Positions 6,649-15,214 of a stretch of 41,825 bases of DNA are shown piece by piece. The translations under genes were made by a program, and so were the position numbers. Position 1 is the first letter of the stretch, and each line of letters opens with the position of its first letter. The stretch is from Rufibacter hautae (GTDB lineage Bacteria > Bacteroidota > Bacteroidia > Cytophagales > Hymenobacteraceae), in contig NZ_VKKY01000005.1 of assembly GCF_008271695.1 (NCBI RefSeq), positions 1 to 41,825 of the forward strand, in the 5' to 3' direction. The notes below the pieces were generated by a model. The model did no database searches. It saw only the letters and a program-made list of their open reading frames with translations, and was not told where the DNA came from.

Positions 6649-9034
6649 TTCCAACAAAATGCCGGACCAGAACCTACCTATCAAGATTTTTTACAAGCGC
6701 GGGCAGTACGACCAGCGTGCCACCGAAGGCATGGGTAGCAAGCAACTGCCCAAATGGATACAAGGTCCGGCGGAGCTAGCGGCAAAGAGCGAAGTGTTTC
6801 AACAGGCCTTGGCCGAAACGGCGACGGACTTTGCTAACCGTCCTATGGATAAAGCATTTATCCCAGTGGTAATGAAGGTGGCACTGCGGTCACAGGCACT
6901 CTCCAAAAAGCCGCGTGCGGCCGTAGGCGAGTTGTTTAAGCGAGACAAGTCAGAGTACAACTTTATAGGTTCTGTGCAGCCGTCCGAGTTACTGGTGCGG
7001 GTTGACTCACCGCAGCATTTGGAATTCATTACACGTAACGTTGCTCGACCCCAGGATTTCCAATTGGGGATGTCTGCGATTAACGAGCTGGCTCCCTTTG
7101 AACCAATGATTGAGTTGCCGCAGGACCTTGCAGGAACCGTGCTGAAAGCAAAGCTGATTTGTTTCCAGCAGCGGCACTTGGACGAGCGTATTGAAGCCTC
7201 TTTCGAAGCCACCCTGCGCCAGCAAGAGGTAATGTTTTTAAAAATTAAGTACACATCGGAGTTGACTGTTTATGAATTACAGCCGACCACCTTGGATGCG
7301 TTGCAGGCAGTGCAGGGGTTCGAAGCGTTGCTCTCTATAACCCCCACACCGGTTTATGGAGTGGGGCTGGATGAGGCTGATGCGGCGGCAGAAATTTCCG
7401 TCAAAGTCCCTGTGCCGGGCCAGGATTATCCCACCATCGGAATATTGGATTCGGGTATTGAACCCATTGACCACCTGCGGGAATGGATAGATCCGCGCAG
7501 CTACGTGGCCGTAGCTCCCGAAGACTTAGACCGAAGCCATGGTACTAGCGTGGCGAGCATTGTGCTATACGGGGATGAGCTGCAGGGGAAAAGTTGGGTG
7601 GGACACGGCGCCTACAAATTACTTGATGCTACCGTTTTTCCCCGTCGCGGCAAGGCTTTAACAGAGGGCGAGCTCATTAACAGGATAAAAGAGGCAATTG
7701 CGCGATTTCCAGACGTCAAAATTTGGAATCTTTCCGGCGGCGGCGAGGCATCTTGCCCTGAGCAGGACTTTTCAGACTTTGGCAAGGCACTAGACTCTAT
7801 CCAGGATCTGAATAAAGTACTGATTAGTAAATCTGCAGGTAACTGCAGAAACTTTGAGCAATTCTTGCCCAAAGCCCGCATTGCCCGGGCCGCTGATTCG
7901 GTACGGAGCTTAGTGGTAGCAAGCATGGCTCACTATCAGGGCCCGGATGATGATGTTAACGAAGACTGGCCATCGCCCTTTTCCCGCTCCGGCTTCGGCC
8001 CAAACAATTTGGCCAAACCCGATATTGCCCATTACGGCGGCAATTCTGGGGCGCCGCGTAATGGGCAAAAGTCGTCGTATACAGGCGTGAATGCCTTTTC
8101 TCTGGCTGGCGGCATTGTACAGCTTGCCGGCACTAGTTTTTCCACACCCCGCATCACAGCGCTGCTCGGCGGTATTAACCAACGCTTGGCAGATGGTTTT
8201 GATCCGCTGCTGCTCAAAACACTAGTGGTGCACTCGGCCAGTTACCCACCTGCGCTCACACTTGATCCCATTACCCGCCTCAAAGAACTTGGATACGGCC
8301 GGCCCGGAAGTGTTGAGCAGATTCTTCACACCAACCAGCACGAGATAACCATTATTTTGCGGGACAAGCTGATTAGAGGTGGCTATCTGGAAATGTGGGA
8401 CTTCCCTTTTCCTGAAGAACTGATTGACAATGGGCACTACTACGGAGAGGTAATTCTGACATTGGTAGGAGCTACCCGGTTGGATGGCACACAAGGCGCT
8501 GAATACTGTCAGTCAGACCTAAAAGTCTCGCTGGGTACTTATGATCGGATCATTCCTTCAACATCCAAGCGCAAACGGCCGCTGAATCCGTATCAGAAGG
8601 AGAATGGCCACAACCTCTTGCTGCCCGATTCTTATGGGAAACTCAAGGGTAGCAAATACCTTTCCTCACCCTTTACCCGCGAGCGACAGCTCCGCAAGTA
8701 CGAGGGCAAGTACCATCCAGTGAAAAAGTTTGCCATCAACTTGGACGAACTACTGAAGAGCAAAAAGGTAGGGCTGATTGCCCCCAAGAAGTGGTTTCTC
8801 AAGCTTGAAGGTCTTTTTGCACAAGCAGCTGAAAGCGCGGCAGCTCAGACTGGTGAAGAGCTAAGCCAAGAGTTTTGCATAGCCATTACTATCCGTGACC
8901 CGCGTCAGCAATACGATGTGTACAGTTCGGTGACGCGTCACTTAACGGCCAGCAACTTCCAACATAACAACATTCAGCTTCGCAATCAGGTGCCTGTGCA
9001 GTTGCGCAATGAATCGGACAGTGGCGAAGCTTAA
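6641..9034 (+). CDS. ietS: subtilisin-like serine protease partner (IetS type)
   Basis: A 797-residue S8-family protease without a signal peptide, hence cytoplasmic. The catalytic triad is visible: D270 in GILDSGIE, H300 in SHGTSVAS and S499 in GTSFSTPR, with oxyanion N401 in SAGN. The first 260 residues form a long extension and the last ~250 residues are unlike secreted subtilisins; these parts probably recognise substrate and dock with the ATPase. In the family the protease is the toxic effector and the AAA+ protein the regulator. The start ATG overlaps the end of the ATPase gene. All catalytic residues are present, so the system appears intact. Confidence 0.88.
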   Translation: MPNSNKMPDQNLPIKIFYKRGQYDQRATEGMGSKQLPKWIQGPAELAAKSEVFQQALAETATDFANRPMDKAFIPVVMKVALRSQALSKKPRAAVGELFKRDKSEYNFIGSVQPSELLVRVDSPQHLEFITRNVARPQDFQLGMSAINELAPFEPMIELPQDLAGTVLKAKLICFQQRHLDERIEASFEATLRQQEVMFLKIKYTSELTVYELQPTTLDALQAVQGFEALLSITPTPVYGVGLDEADAAAEISVKVPVPGQDYPTIGILDSGIEPIDHLREWIDPRSYVAVAPEDLDRSHGTSVASIVLYGDELQGKSWVGHGAYKLLDATVFPRRGKALTEGELINRIKEAIARFPDVKIWNLSGGGEASCPEQDFSDFGKALDSIQDLNKVLISKSAGNCRNFEQFLPKARIARAADSVRSLVVASMAHYQGPDDDVNEDWPSPFSRSGFGPNNLAKPDIAHYGGNSGAPRNGQKSSYTGVNAFSLAGGIVQLAGTSFSTPRITALLGGINQRLADGFDPLLLKTLVVHSASYPPALTLDPITRLKELGYGRPGSVEQILHTNQHEITIILRDKLIRGGYLEMWDFPFPEELIDNGHYYGEVILTLVGATRLDGTQGAEYCQSDLKVSLGTYDRIIPSTSKRKRPLNPYQKENGHNLLLPDSYGKLKGSKYLSSPFTRERQLRKYEGKYHPVKKFAINLDELLKSKKVGLIAPKKWFLKLEGLFAQAAESAAAQTGEELSQEFCIAITIRDPRQQYDVYSSVTRHLTASNFQHNNIQLRNQVPVQLRNESDSGEA

Positions 9035-9114
9035 GTTGTTTACGGTTTAAAAAGGCCTTTTTCCTTTCACCTCTAATTACTCAGCCCGACCTGATGACAC
9101 CACCATAAAAAGAA

Positions 9115-9141
9115 CCAGCCACCACGGGACGTGGCGGCTGG
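9115..9141. other. stem-loop downstream of the protease gene
   Basis: CCAGCCACCAC (9115-9125) pairs with GTGGCGGCTGG (9131-9141), one mismatch, 5-base loop. On the plus strand no T-run follows; an A-run precedes it, so it would terminate minus-strand transcription better. It may close the ATPase-protease operon in part. Confidence 0.35.
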
Positions 9142-9356
9142 CCTACAGAAATCAGTTGCTAGCAAGTACGAATTGGACCCTCGCGCCTTGCTGCCTGTCC
9201 GGTGTTACTAGAATTTGCCATTCGTAACACTGCTTCTTCAAGGACAATTCAGTCCGCGAATTTAGCTACTTTTTTGTACGCAACAACTTCGTGGGCAGTT
9301 GTCTGGCTCGGTGTGCCCTTCCGATAAGTGCAAAACCTTGTTAAACAGATAATACA

Positions 9357-9578
9357 GTGGGAAAAAACATCCACATCACACCTCGACCTAATGGCTGGGC
9401 AGTCAAGACTGCTAACGCGGAGCGCGCGGCCACCATTGTTCCTACCCAAGCTGCAGCAGCTACCATCGGCCGCCAGATGGCTATAAATCGAGGTAGTGAG
9501 TTACTAATTCATGGACGCAACGGCCAGATTAGGGAGAAAAACAGCTACGGCAACGACCCTGAGTCCTCAAAAGGCTAA
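9357..9578 (+). CDS. DUF2188 domain protein
   Basis: A 73-residue protein, nearly all DUF2188. It begins with the pattern IHITPRPNGWAVK, continues with A-rich TQAAAATIGRQMA and ends with LLIHGRNGQIREKNSYGNDP, the typical family ending. It starts with GTG. The function of the family is unknown; it is common as a small stand-alone protein and often seen near stress or defence genes. It lies between the IetAS-like pair and the ubiquitin-like module, separated from both by more than 120 bases, and its link to either is unproven. Confidence 0.75.
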   Translation: MGKNIHITPRPNGWAVKTANAERAATIVPTQAAAATIGRQMAINRGSELLIHGRNGQIREKNSYGNDPESSKG

Positions 9579-9702
9579 TTCATCTTCTGGTTAGAATGGG
9601 CTTTGCTTTGAATAGCAAGTAGAACTGCATATCCGTTTTTCACATGGATTACGCCGGACTGCGCCCATTACTTTCACACACCTGATAATAATCATAATTC
9701 AT

Positions 9703-10083
9703 ATGGAAAATATTAATAAAGGCTCGAATAAAGAGTCCGAAACAAAAAACAATATTCCCGGCAATGTCAATGGTGGCAACGCTGGATTAGGAAACGTCAA
9801 TTCTGAGAATAACCCTGGCAATGGTAATCCTGGCGAAGGCAACAATGGGCGTAAAGACATCACCATTATCGTAAACGGAACTCAGCATGTAGTAGCGAAG
9901 GAGGAAATGACGTTCCGAGAAATCATTGGGCTGGCCGAATTGGCAACCGGTCCTAATGTGAGTTACACGCTGACATACCGGAAAGGCCACGGTAATAAGC
10001 CCGAAGGCAGCATGGTGGAAGGCGATTTAATCAAAGTTAAAGACGGAATGATTTTCAATGGTACAGCAACTGATAAATCGTAG
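9703..10083 (+). CDS. ubiquitin-like (multiubiquitin-family) modifier protein
   Basis: A 126-residue protein. Residues about 1-47 are a low-complexity Gly/Asn linker (NVNGGNAGLGNVN, NPGNGNPGEG). Residues about 48-126 form one beta-grasp domain of the multiubiquitin family: KDITIIVNGTQHVV, then EMTFREIIGLAEL, and DLIKVKDGMIFNGT near the end. Only one copy of the domain is present although many relatives carry several. The protein ends TDKS, with no terminal Gly-Gly, so conjugation would need trimming or unusual chemistry. Its end overlaps the E1 gene by 26 bases. It should be the substrate of that enzyme. Confidence 0.82.
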   Translation: MENINKGSNKESETKNNIPGNVNGGNAGLGNVNSENNPGNGNPGEGNNGRKDITIIVNGTQHVVAKEEMTFREIIGLAELATGPNVSYTLTYRKGHGNKPEGSMVEGDLIKVKDGMIFNGTATDKS

Positions 10084-11260
10084 CCCCGACCTCCTGCGAC
10101 TTCGCAATGAGGGGTATGATGTGGAAGTAAAAACAGGTTTTTTACTCGTTAAGAGCATTCCATATGTCAATAATAGTCGTGTAGTCAAGTATGGTACACT
10201 GGTGTGCCCGCTATCATTAGCGGGCGACATCACTACTAAGCCGAGCAATCATGTGGCATACTTTGAAGGAGAACACCCTTGCAATAAGGACGGTAGCCCC
10301 TTGACTAAACTGGTGATTGGTAGCCAACCCCAGCAGCCCCTGGCTGCTGGGGTATTGGTGGATCATACTTTTTCAAGCAAGCCGTTTCCGCTTGAAGCTG
10401 GTTACCCGGACTATTATCAGCTGGTAACAACCTATGCTGCCATCGTTTCGGGTGCTGCGGAGTCGCTTGCCCCTTCCGTAACGGCCAAAACTTTCCCGGT
10501 GATCGAGCCCATAGCCGATGAATCGGTATTCCGCTACGTCGATACCGCCTCCACCAGGGCGCGGATTTCAGTTGTCACCGATAAGCTGGCTATGGGCAAA
10601 GTGGCTATCGTTGGGTTAGGTGGTACGGGAACGTATGTGCTAGACCTTGTAGCGAAGACGCCAGTTAAGGAAATCCATCTTTTTGACGGAGATGTGTTTT
10701 CCCAACACAATGCCTTCCGTTCTCCAGGCGCTCCTTCTGCTGATGTGCTTAGAACAAAGCCACCAAAGGTCAACTACTTCGCAGATTTATACGACAACAT
10801 GCACCGCTTCATATTTCCTCACGATGGCTATATAGACACCAGCAATGTGGAACAGCTTCGAGGTATGGACTTCGTTTTCCTCTGCCTCGATAAGGGCAGC
10901 GCAAAAAGGTCGTTGGTTGAAGCGCTGGAAGGATTTGCTATTCCTTTTATCGACGTGGGAATGGGGGTTTACCTACACGAAAAGTCCAACTCTTTGGGAG
11001 GAATTGTTCGGGTAACGGCTAGTACCTCCCTGCAGCGAGAGCATGTGCATGGAAAGCAACGCATCTCCTTTGGAGATGGAGACGGGGCCAATGAATACCA
11101 GCAAAATATTCAGATCGCTGACCTAAACGCGCTCAATGCTTCGTTGGCAGTTATAAAGTGGAAGAAGCTGGCTGGTTTTTATTTGGACCTCGAAAAGGAG
11201 CACCATAGCACCTACACCATTGATGGCAACATCTTACAGAACGAGGACCAGCGAGCATGA
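10058..11260 (+). CDS. E1-like ThiF-family adenylyltransferase of a ubiquitin-like module
   Basis: A 400-residue protein. The N-terminal ~160 residues (starting LINRSPDLLRLRNEGYDVEV) form a family-specific domain, probably DUF6791, which looks E2-like in position. Residues ~175-380 form the ThiF/E1 Rossmann domain: GLGGTG at 186-191, FDGD at 209-212, and the F-R of NAFRSPGAP (R221) at the adenylation-arginine position. Cysteines are few (C50, C75, C276) and none is in an obvious E1 thioester loop. It should adenylate the upstream modifier. It overlaps the modifier gene by 26 bases and the next gene by 4 (ATGA), so one operon is near certain. Confidence 0.87.
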   Translation: MVQQLINRSPDLLRLRNEGYDVEVKTGFLLVKSIPYVNNSRVVKYGTLVCPLSLAGDITTKPSNHVAYFEGEHPCNKDGSPLTKLVIGSQPQQPLAAGVLVDHTFSSKPFPLEAGYPDYYQLVTTYAAIVSGAAESLAPSVTAKTFPVIEPIADESVFRYVDTASTRARISVVTDKLAMGKVAIVGLGGTGTYVLDLVAKTPVKEIHLFDGDVFSQHNAFRSPGAPSADVLRTKPPKVNYFADLYDNMHRFIFPHDGYIDTSNVEQLRGMDFVFLCLDKGSAKRSLVEALEGFAIPFIDVGMGVYLHEKSNSLGGIVRVTASTSLQREHVHGKQRISFGDGDGANEYQQNIQIADLNALNASLAVIKWKKLAGFYLDLEKEHHSTYTIDGNILQNEDQRA

Positions 11261-11712
11261 AGAACGCTGACCTTAAACATGAGTTCGTAGAGTTCATCCC
11301 CAGATTGTTGGAGGATGGTATTCTCTATGTGTCAATGACCTACGCCACAGCAGCCCATAATTGCTGCTGTGGCTGCGGCAATAAGGTTATCACCCCGCTA
11401 ACTCCAACAGATTGGAAGCTTACTTATAATGGGGAGTCAATTTCTATTACTCCATCGATAGGTAACTGGAGCTTTCCGTGCCAGTCGCATTATTGGATAA
11501 AGTGGGGGAGAATCAAATGGTCAGGCCAATGGTCGCCGGAAGAAATCGCTGCAGGCAGAGACAGAGACAGATTAGCTAAAAAAGTGCAGTTCAAAGGTGC
11601 TGATAGTACCACTGTTAATGAAAAAGCAATAATTCCTGCACTACTATTACCAGTGAAGCAATCTAGGGGATTCTGGCGCAGAATTTGGGAAAAGCTTACA
11701 GTAAAAGTGTGA
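11257..11712 (+). CDS. DUF6527 probable zinc protein of the ubiquitin-like module
   Basis: A 151-residue protein matching DUF6527. A cysteine cluster CCCGCG (C36-C40) precedes the conserved segment PLTPTDWKL, followed by PSIGNWSFPCQSHYW, which supplies C75 and H78. C38, C40, C75 and H78 could bind one zinc ion. The family occurs next to bacterial E1 and ubiquitin-like genes; a role as accessory ligase or isopeptidase has not been shown to my knowledge. It starts in the ATGA overlap with the E1 gene, and the basic C-terminus (about 135-151) is unique. Confidence 0.8.
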   Translation: MKNADLKHEFVEFIPRLLEDGILYVSMTYATAAHNCCCGCGNKVITPLTPTDWKLTYNGESISITPSIGNWSFPCQSHYWIKWGRIKWSGQWSPEEIAAGRDRDRLAKKVQFKGADSTTVNEKAIIPALLLPVKQSRGFWRRIWEKLTVKV

Positions 11713-11781
11713 TATCCGTTACCACAGCAGCCTCAGCGGCAATATTGAAAGGTTGCTTACCGCGCAGCAAGTGGACGGGGG

Positions 11782-11973
11782 ATGACTGGGCCGTGGTACG
11801 ATTATACCGAGGAAGTACTATGTCTATTGGCTCAGTACTACCTGTATATCAAAAGAATGATTTATGCAGAAATTCTTCAAGATTCAAATGGAGAAGAAAT
11901 AAAAGATAGAATGTTGCAATGGTATAGCAAGCAAAATGCAAACAATTATAAAACAAGGCCCAAAGCACACTAA
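11782..11973 (+). pseudogene. possible remnant or small orphan reading frame
   Basis: A 63-residue frame (starting MTGPWYDYTEEVLCLL) in the same frame as the DUF6527 gene, after two stops. It has a plausible amphipathic helix (LLAQYYLYIKRMIYAEIL) but no recognised family. It may be the tail of a decayed gene at the edge of the defence block. Confidence 0.3.
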
Positions 11974-12126
11974 AACGTGTCTTAGCCAATATCTTACGGC
12001 CAATAATTGTGTTTATGTTCTATAGATCCAAGGTTCCTACTTTCCTCAAGTCGCAGACTATTGCAGTGCATAATCACAGTCATTCCCTATTTGGGATCTT
12101 CCATGGTTCTGAGGTCTGAAATTGAC

Positions 12127-12261
12127 TGTCTCGATAAACGCCCGTTTAATGGGATAAGCTGGGTACTAGACTTAACCTGTCTCAGTTGTTTCCATTCTGT
12201 CCCGAATTGCCGTCTCACGAATCAAATAAATTCTCTATTTTTGGGACGAGTTAACGAGACA
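12127..12261. promoter_or_regulatory. candidate res/recombination site of the serine recombinase
   Basis: TGTCTCGATAAAC at 12127-12139 is nearly the reverse complement of GTTAACGAGACA at 12250-12261. Two further GTCTCA half-sites lie between (near 12179 and 12213). The region ends 5 bases before the recombinase gene. Resolvase-type recombinases normally have their multi-subsite res directly upstream of their gene, with TGTC-type arms; this fits. Confidence 0.45.
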
Positions 12262-12266
12262 AGTTT

Positions 12267-12842
12267 ATGAAAATAGGATACGCGAGGGTCTCCACCCAGG
12301 ACCAGCGGCTGGAGCTGCAGACCGACGACCTCACCCGGTACGGGTGTGGGCAGATATTCAAGGAGAAGATATCGGGCAGGAACACAGACCGGCCGGAGCT
12401 GACGAAGATGCTAGAGCAGCTCCGGCCCGGGGACACGGTGGTGGTCTGGAAGCTGGACCGCCTGGGCCGCTCGCTCATCGACCTAGTCAACCTGATAGAG
12501 GAGTTCAAGAAGAGGGGGGTGGACTTCGTGAGTCTGCAGGACGGCATTGACACCTCCACGCCCAACGGCCGGCTTGTGTTCCATTTCATCGCCGGCCTAG
12601 CCGAGTTCGAGCGGGAGCTTATCCGGCAACGCACGAGGGCTGGGCTGGCTGCGGCCAAGGCTAGGGGCAGGGTCGGGGGGCGGCCCGCGGGCCTCTCCAA
12701 GGAAGCCCTGGAGAAGGCCAAGTCCGCCAAGATCCTGTTCGATGCCGGGGGCAAGAGCGTGGGGGAGATCGCCCAGATCCTGGGCATCGGCCGGGCCACC
12801 TGCTACCGCTACCTTAACCAAGTCAAGGAGGGGAAGGGGTGA
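12267..12842 (+). CDS. serine recombinase (resolvase/invertase family)
   Basis: A 191-residue small serine recombinase. The catalytic motif YARVST is at residues 5-10 with nucleophile S9 and R7. The LDRLGRSL segment supplies R65 and R68. EFERELIRQRTRAGLAAAKARG forms the long E-helix and linker, and residues ~164-184 (SVGEIAQILGIGRATCYRYL) form the Hin-like helix-turn-helix. All catalytic residues are present. On a plasmid it most likely resolves multimers or belonged to a lost transposon; no transposase is nearby. GC-content is higher than in the flanking intergenic DNA, suggesting separate acquisition. Confidence 0.92.
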   Translation: MKIGYARVSTQDQRLELQTDDLTRYGCGQIFKEKISGRNTDRPELTKMLEQLRPGDTVVVWKLDRLGRSLIDLVNLIEEFKKRGVDFVSLQDGIDTSTPNGRLVFHFIAGLAEFERELIRQRTRAGLAAAKARGRVGGRPAGLSKEALEKAKSAKILFDAGGKSVGEIAQILGIGRATCYRYLNQVKEGKG

Positions 12843-13017
12843 GCCTTAGGACCAGGCAGTCCCTGAAACACATGCAGCGAAATCGCTCATTCTGGGGCTT
12901 GGTTCACCTAGGAAAAAGATGACTCCCCTGCCAGGATGGGAGGGGACGGAAACGTCCCCCTACGAGAGTCGATACCATGGAATTTCACCGATTCAATCCT
13001 TTATGTAGGCTTGGAAA

Positions 13018-13051
13018 GTTTAACGGGGTACAGAAAAATACCCCGTTAAAC
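13018..13051. other. perfect 13-bp stem-loop
   Basis: GTTTAACGGGGTA pairs exactly with TACCCCGTTAAAC across the loop CAGAAAAA. No T-run follows on the plus strand. It lies about 175 bases beyond the recombinase gene and might be a protein-binding dyad or a weak terminator. Confidence 0.55.
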
Positions 13052-13121
13052 ACCGGAATATAAAATAGATAAAGATAATCTTCTGTCGGTGAGGTATATA
13101 GCTTAAAAAGATGTTTTTATC

Positions 13122-13159
13122 GGGTGTTTTCTTACACCCCACACCACGTCCCGCGCTGC
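13122..13159. repeat. structured repeat element, copy A
   Basis: GGGTGT-TTTCTT-ACACCC stem-loop followed by a 26-base block (13134-13159) that recurs exactly at 19672-19697. In copy B the stem-loop is present with a different loop (AAAC), so the stem is conserved while the loop is not. Confidence 0.8.
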
Positions 13160-13545
13160 CGGGCAAGTGAAATTTCCAGGGTGGTTTCCGCCGAAATATG
13201 ACCGTGTGCCTAGAATCTCAGTCAAGATTTCCTAGTGGTTTCCAGGGACCATCCAAGGATTTCCTAAACTCCCGATAGCTCATCGGCTCGGTTAAGGTGA
13301 CTAGATGGTGGAGATTCCAAGAAAGCTGTACACCGCAAAGAATCAATTCCATTTAGCATAACAGGCATTATAGGCTAAGGGAATTCTTCTTGAAGTTACT
13401 TCAAACCCGATATATTAGGTGAACCTCAGGTAAGCTTTACACAGGATCTGCAAGGGGCCAGCTAATGTTGGGCTCAGTCTTGGTCAGTTGTATTAGACTA
13501 CGTAGGCCTCTACACTTCCTGCTCTCCTGTGTGGGAAATAAGAAA

Positions 13546-13575
13546 GAGTTCCTACCAATATGCCGGTAGGAACTC
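13546..13575 (-). terminator. intrinsic terminator of the hydrolase operon
   Basis: GAGTTCCTACC (13546-13556) pairs perfectly with GGTAGGAACTC (13565-13575), 8-base loop. On the minus strand it is followed by TTTCTTATTT and lies 40 bases beyond the hydrolase stop codon. Confidence 0.8.
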
Positions 13576-13615
13576 AATTCCAAATGCGTCGTGAATGTCA
13601 AGAGCAGTTCCCTGT

Positions 13616-14638
13616 CTATTGATGTAGGAAATCAATCATTTCCCCGGCTGTCTCCCGGGGCTTTTCCTCCATCAAGAAATGACCGCTCCCCTCCACTTTG
13701 GCTAGTTTCAGGTTCGTGGCCGAATGGGGAAGAGACATGGCCAGGATCTCGTAGCCGCTCCCCCCCAAGCCCAGCACCGGCATGGCAAGCTTGCCGTAGG
13801 CCTTACTGTCCTGGATATCCTTGGGGAAAGCCTGGTACCAAGCGTTTCCGGCCCGTATCCCCTCCGGCGTGTCGTACGCCGCCGCGTATACCCCCCGGTC
13901 AAACTCACTGATGCTGCCTTCATCCACGGACACGTGTTTGAAGACATAGTCCAACACGTGCCGCATGCGGTCCTGCAAAAGTTGCTCGGGCAATCCCTTC
14001 ACCTGGTTGAAGGCGACCCACCAGGGGTAGGCATGCCCTTCCTGCCTCTGGGGGGAGAGCTCCGCCATGGGTAGCATGGGAAGCCGGTACATGCCCTCGT
14101 CCGGATGGGGGGTGTCCAGGAGGATGAGCCTGGAGGTCGACTCAGGGTAGTTGGCGGCGAAGCTGAACGCCACGTGGGCCCCGATATCGTGCCCGGCGAT
14201 GTTTACTTCCCCAAAGCCCAGGTGCTGCACCAGCTCAAAGATATCCTTCGCCATCCCTTTCTTCCCGTAGCCGTCCGCCGGCTTGCCTGAGCTTCCCATG
14301 CCCCGGATGTCCACCACGATCACCCGGTACCTGGAGGCCAGCAAAGGCATCACTTTATGGTAAGACCACCAAGTCTGCGGCCAGCCGGGGAGCAGGACCA
14401 GGGGCTCGCCCTGGCCCCCCTCCACGTAATGGAGGGTCACGCCGTTCACCTCGGCGTAGCCGTTGGAGAAGCCGGGCAATAGCTTGATGAGTTCCCCGTC
14501 CTTGAAGGCGGAGTTATCCGGGAGGCTGTTCTTGGTTGTTTCCATTGGGATATCGGTTTTCGTTATGGACATGGGTTGGTTCCCCTTGCAGGAGAGGAGG
14601 CTAAGAGCCAGGGAAAGGCACAGGTATAAGGGTTTCAA
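13616..14638 (-). CDS. lipoprotein alpha/beta hydrolase, epoxide-hydrolase-like
   Basis: A 340-residue alpha/beta hydrolase with a lipoprotein signal (hydrophobic stretch then LLSC, C17 lipidated). Core motifs: PGWPQTWW (oxyanion region), GHDIGAH with aspartate nucleophile D151, and VEGSGHFLMEE with the catalytic His near residue 321. An Asp nucleophile is the pattern of epoxide hydrolases and haloalkane dehalogenases, so cleavage of an epoxide or halide is likely. I chose the TTG start at 14638 because it restores a complete lipoprotein signal and overlaps the TetR stop (TTGA). Alternative ATG starts inside would lose the signal. Likely repressed by the upstream TetR protein. Confidence 0.8.
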   Translation of the reverse strand: MKPLYLCLSLALSLLSCKGNQPMSITKTDIPMETTKNSLPDNSAFKDGELIKLLPGFSNGYAEVNGVTLHYVEGGQGEPLVLLPGWPQTWWSYHKVMPLLASRYRVIVVDIRGMGSSGKPADGYGKKGMAKDIFELVQHLGFGEVNIAGHDIGAHVAFSFAANYPESTSRLILLDTPHPDEGMYRLPMLPMAELSPQRQEGHAYPWWVAFNQVKGLPEQLLQDRMRHVLDYVFKHVSVDEGSISEFDRGVYAAAYDTPEGIRAGNAWYQAFPKDIQDSKAYGKLAMPVLGLGGSGYEILAMSLPHSATNLKLAKVEGSGHFLMEEKPRETAGEMIDFLHQ

Positions 14639-15210
14639 TTGTCTACAGGATGGGAGGTGATGCCTATGCTCCTGCTGAAGGAGTACCAGGCGAATCGCTT
14701 GATGTCGTTCCTGGCCACGTCCCCCGAGCGCAGGGCATCGATGGTGATGTTGATCATCCCGTCGAAGAGGACGAAAACCCAGGCGATGGTAAGCTCCTTG
14801 CTGATTACCCCCTGGCCTTGGAGCAGGTCCACCAGGGCACGCCACTTGGCCTTGATGTCATCGTACCCTAACCCCTCTTTGCTTTCGTAAATCTGCCCGT
14901 ACTCCGGGCGCTGGTAGAGTTTCTTCAGGAAGGCGTACTTGTAGCCGCAGTCTATTCCCGCGTAGAGCATCGCCTCCAACTGCTCCAAGGGGTCACCGCT
15001 GCTCGCGTAGGCCGCAGCCATCGCAGCCTTGCAGCTCGTGAGCATCTCACCTTTGCAGGCCTCCACCAGCTCGGGTCGGTCCTTGAAATAGCGGTGGAGT
15101 GTCCTGCGGGTAACGCCCGCTTTCTCCGCGACCGTCTCCAGGCTTGCCGATAGGTCATCGTTGAAGATGATGATGGCGGAGTCGATGATCTTCTGCTCGG
15201 TGAGTTCCAT
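14635..15210 (-). CDS. TetR-family repressor
   Basis: A 191-residue regulator. The N-terminal helix-turn-helix (about 1-48) reads TEQKIIDSAIIIF, then SLETVAEKAGVTRRTLHRYFKDR, the standard TetR pattern. The remainder is the all-helical ligand domain. It is the first gene of an operon with the hydrolase, coupled through a TTGA overlap. A perfect 8-bp dyad next to its -7 box (15229-15248) is the probable autoregulatory operator. The start was set at ATG 15210; the frame stays open further upstream but that part covers the promoter. The inducer is probably a substrate of the hydrolase. Confidence 0.9.
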   Translation of the reverse strand: MELTEQKIIDSAIIIFNDDLSASLETVAEKAGVTRRTLHRYFKDRPELVEACKGEMLTSCKAAMAAAYASSGDPLEQLEAMLYAGIDCGYKYAFLKKLYQRPEYGQIYESKEGLGYDDIKAKWRALVDLLQGQGVISKELTIAWVFVLFDGMINITIDALRSGDVARNDIKRFAWYSFSRSIGITSHPVDN

Positions 15211-15214
15211 GATG

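Larger units (their letters stand above)
12843..13545. other. 700-base non-coding region with three stem-loop elements
   Basis: No coding frame is supported. Elements seen: GGGGACG-GAAA-CGTCCCC at 12942-12959 (7-bp stem, GNRA-type loop); a 13-bp perfect stem 13018-13030/13039-13051 with an A-rich 8-base loop; and a repeat element at 13122-13159 shared with 19660-19697. Repeated structure without genes suggests RNA or recombination sites. Confidence 0.6.

Noticed and set aside
12007..12270. 87-residue frame before the recombinase
   Set aside because: Overlaps the candidate recombination site and start of the recombinase; no features.
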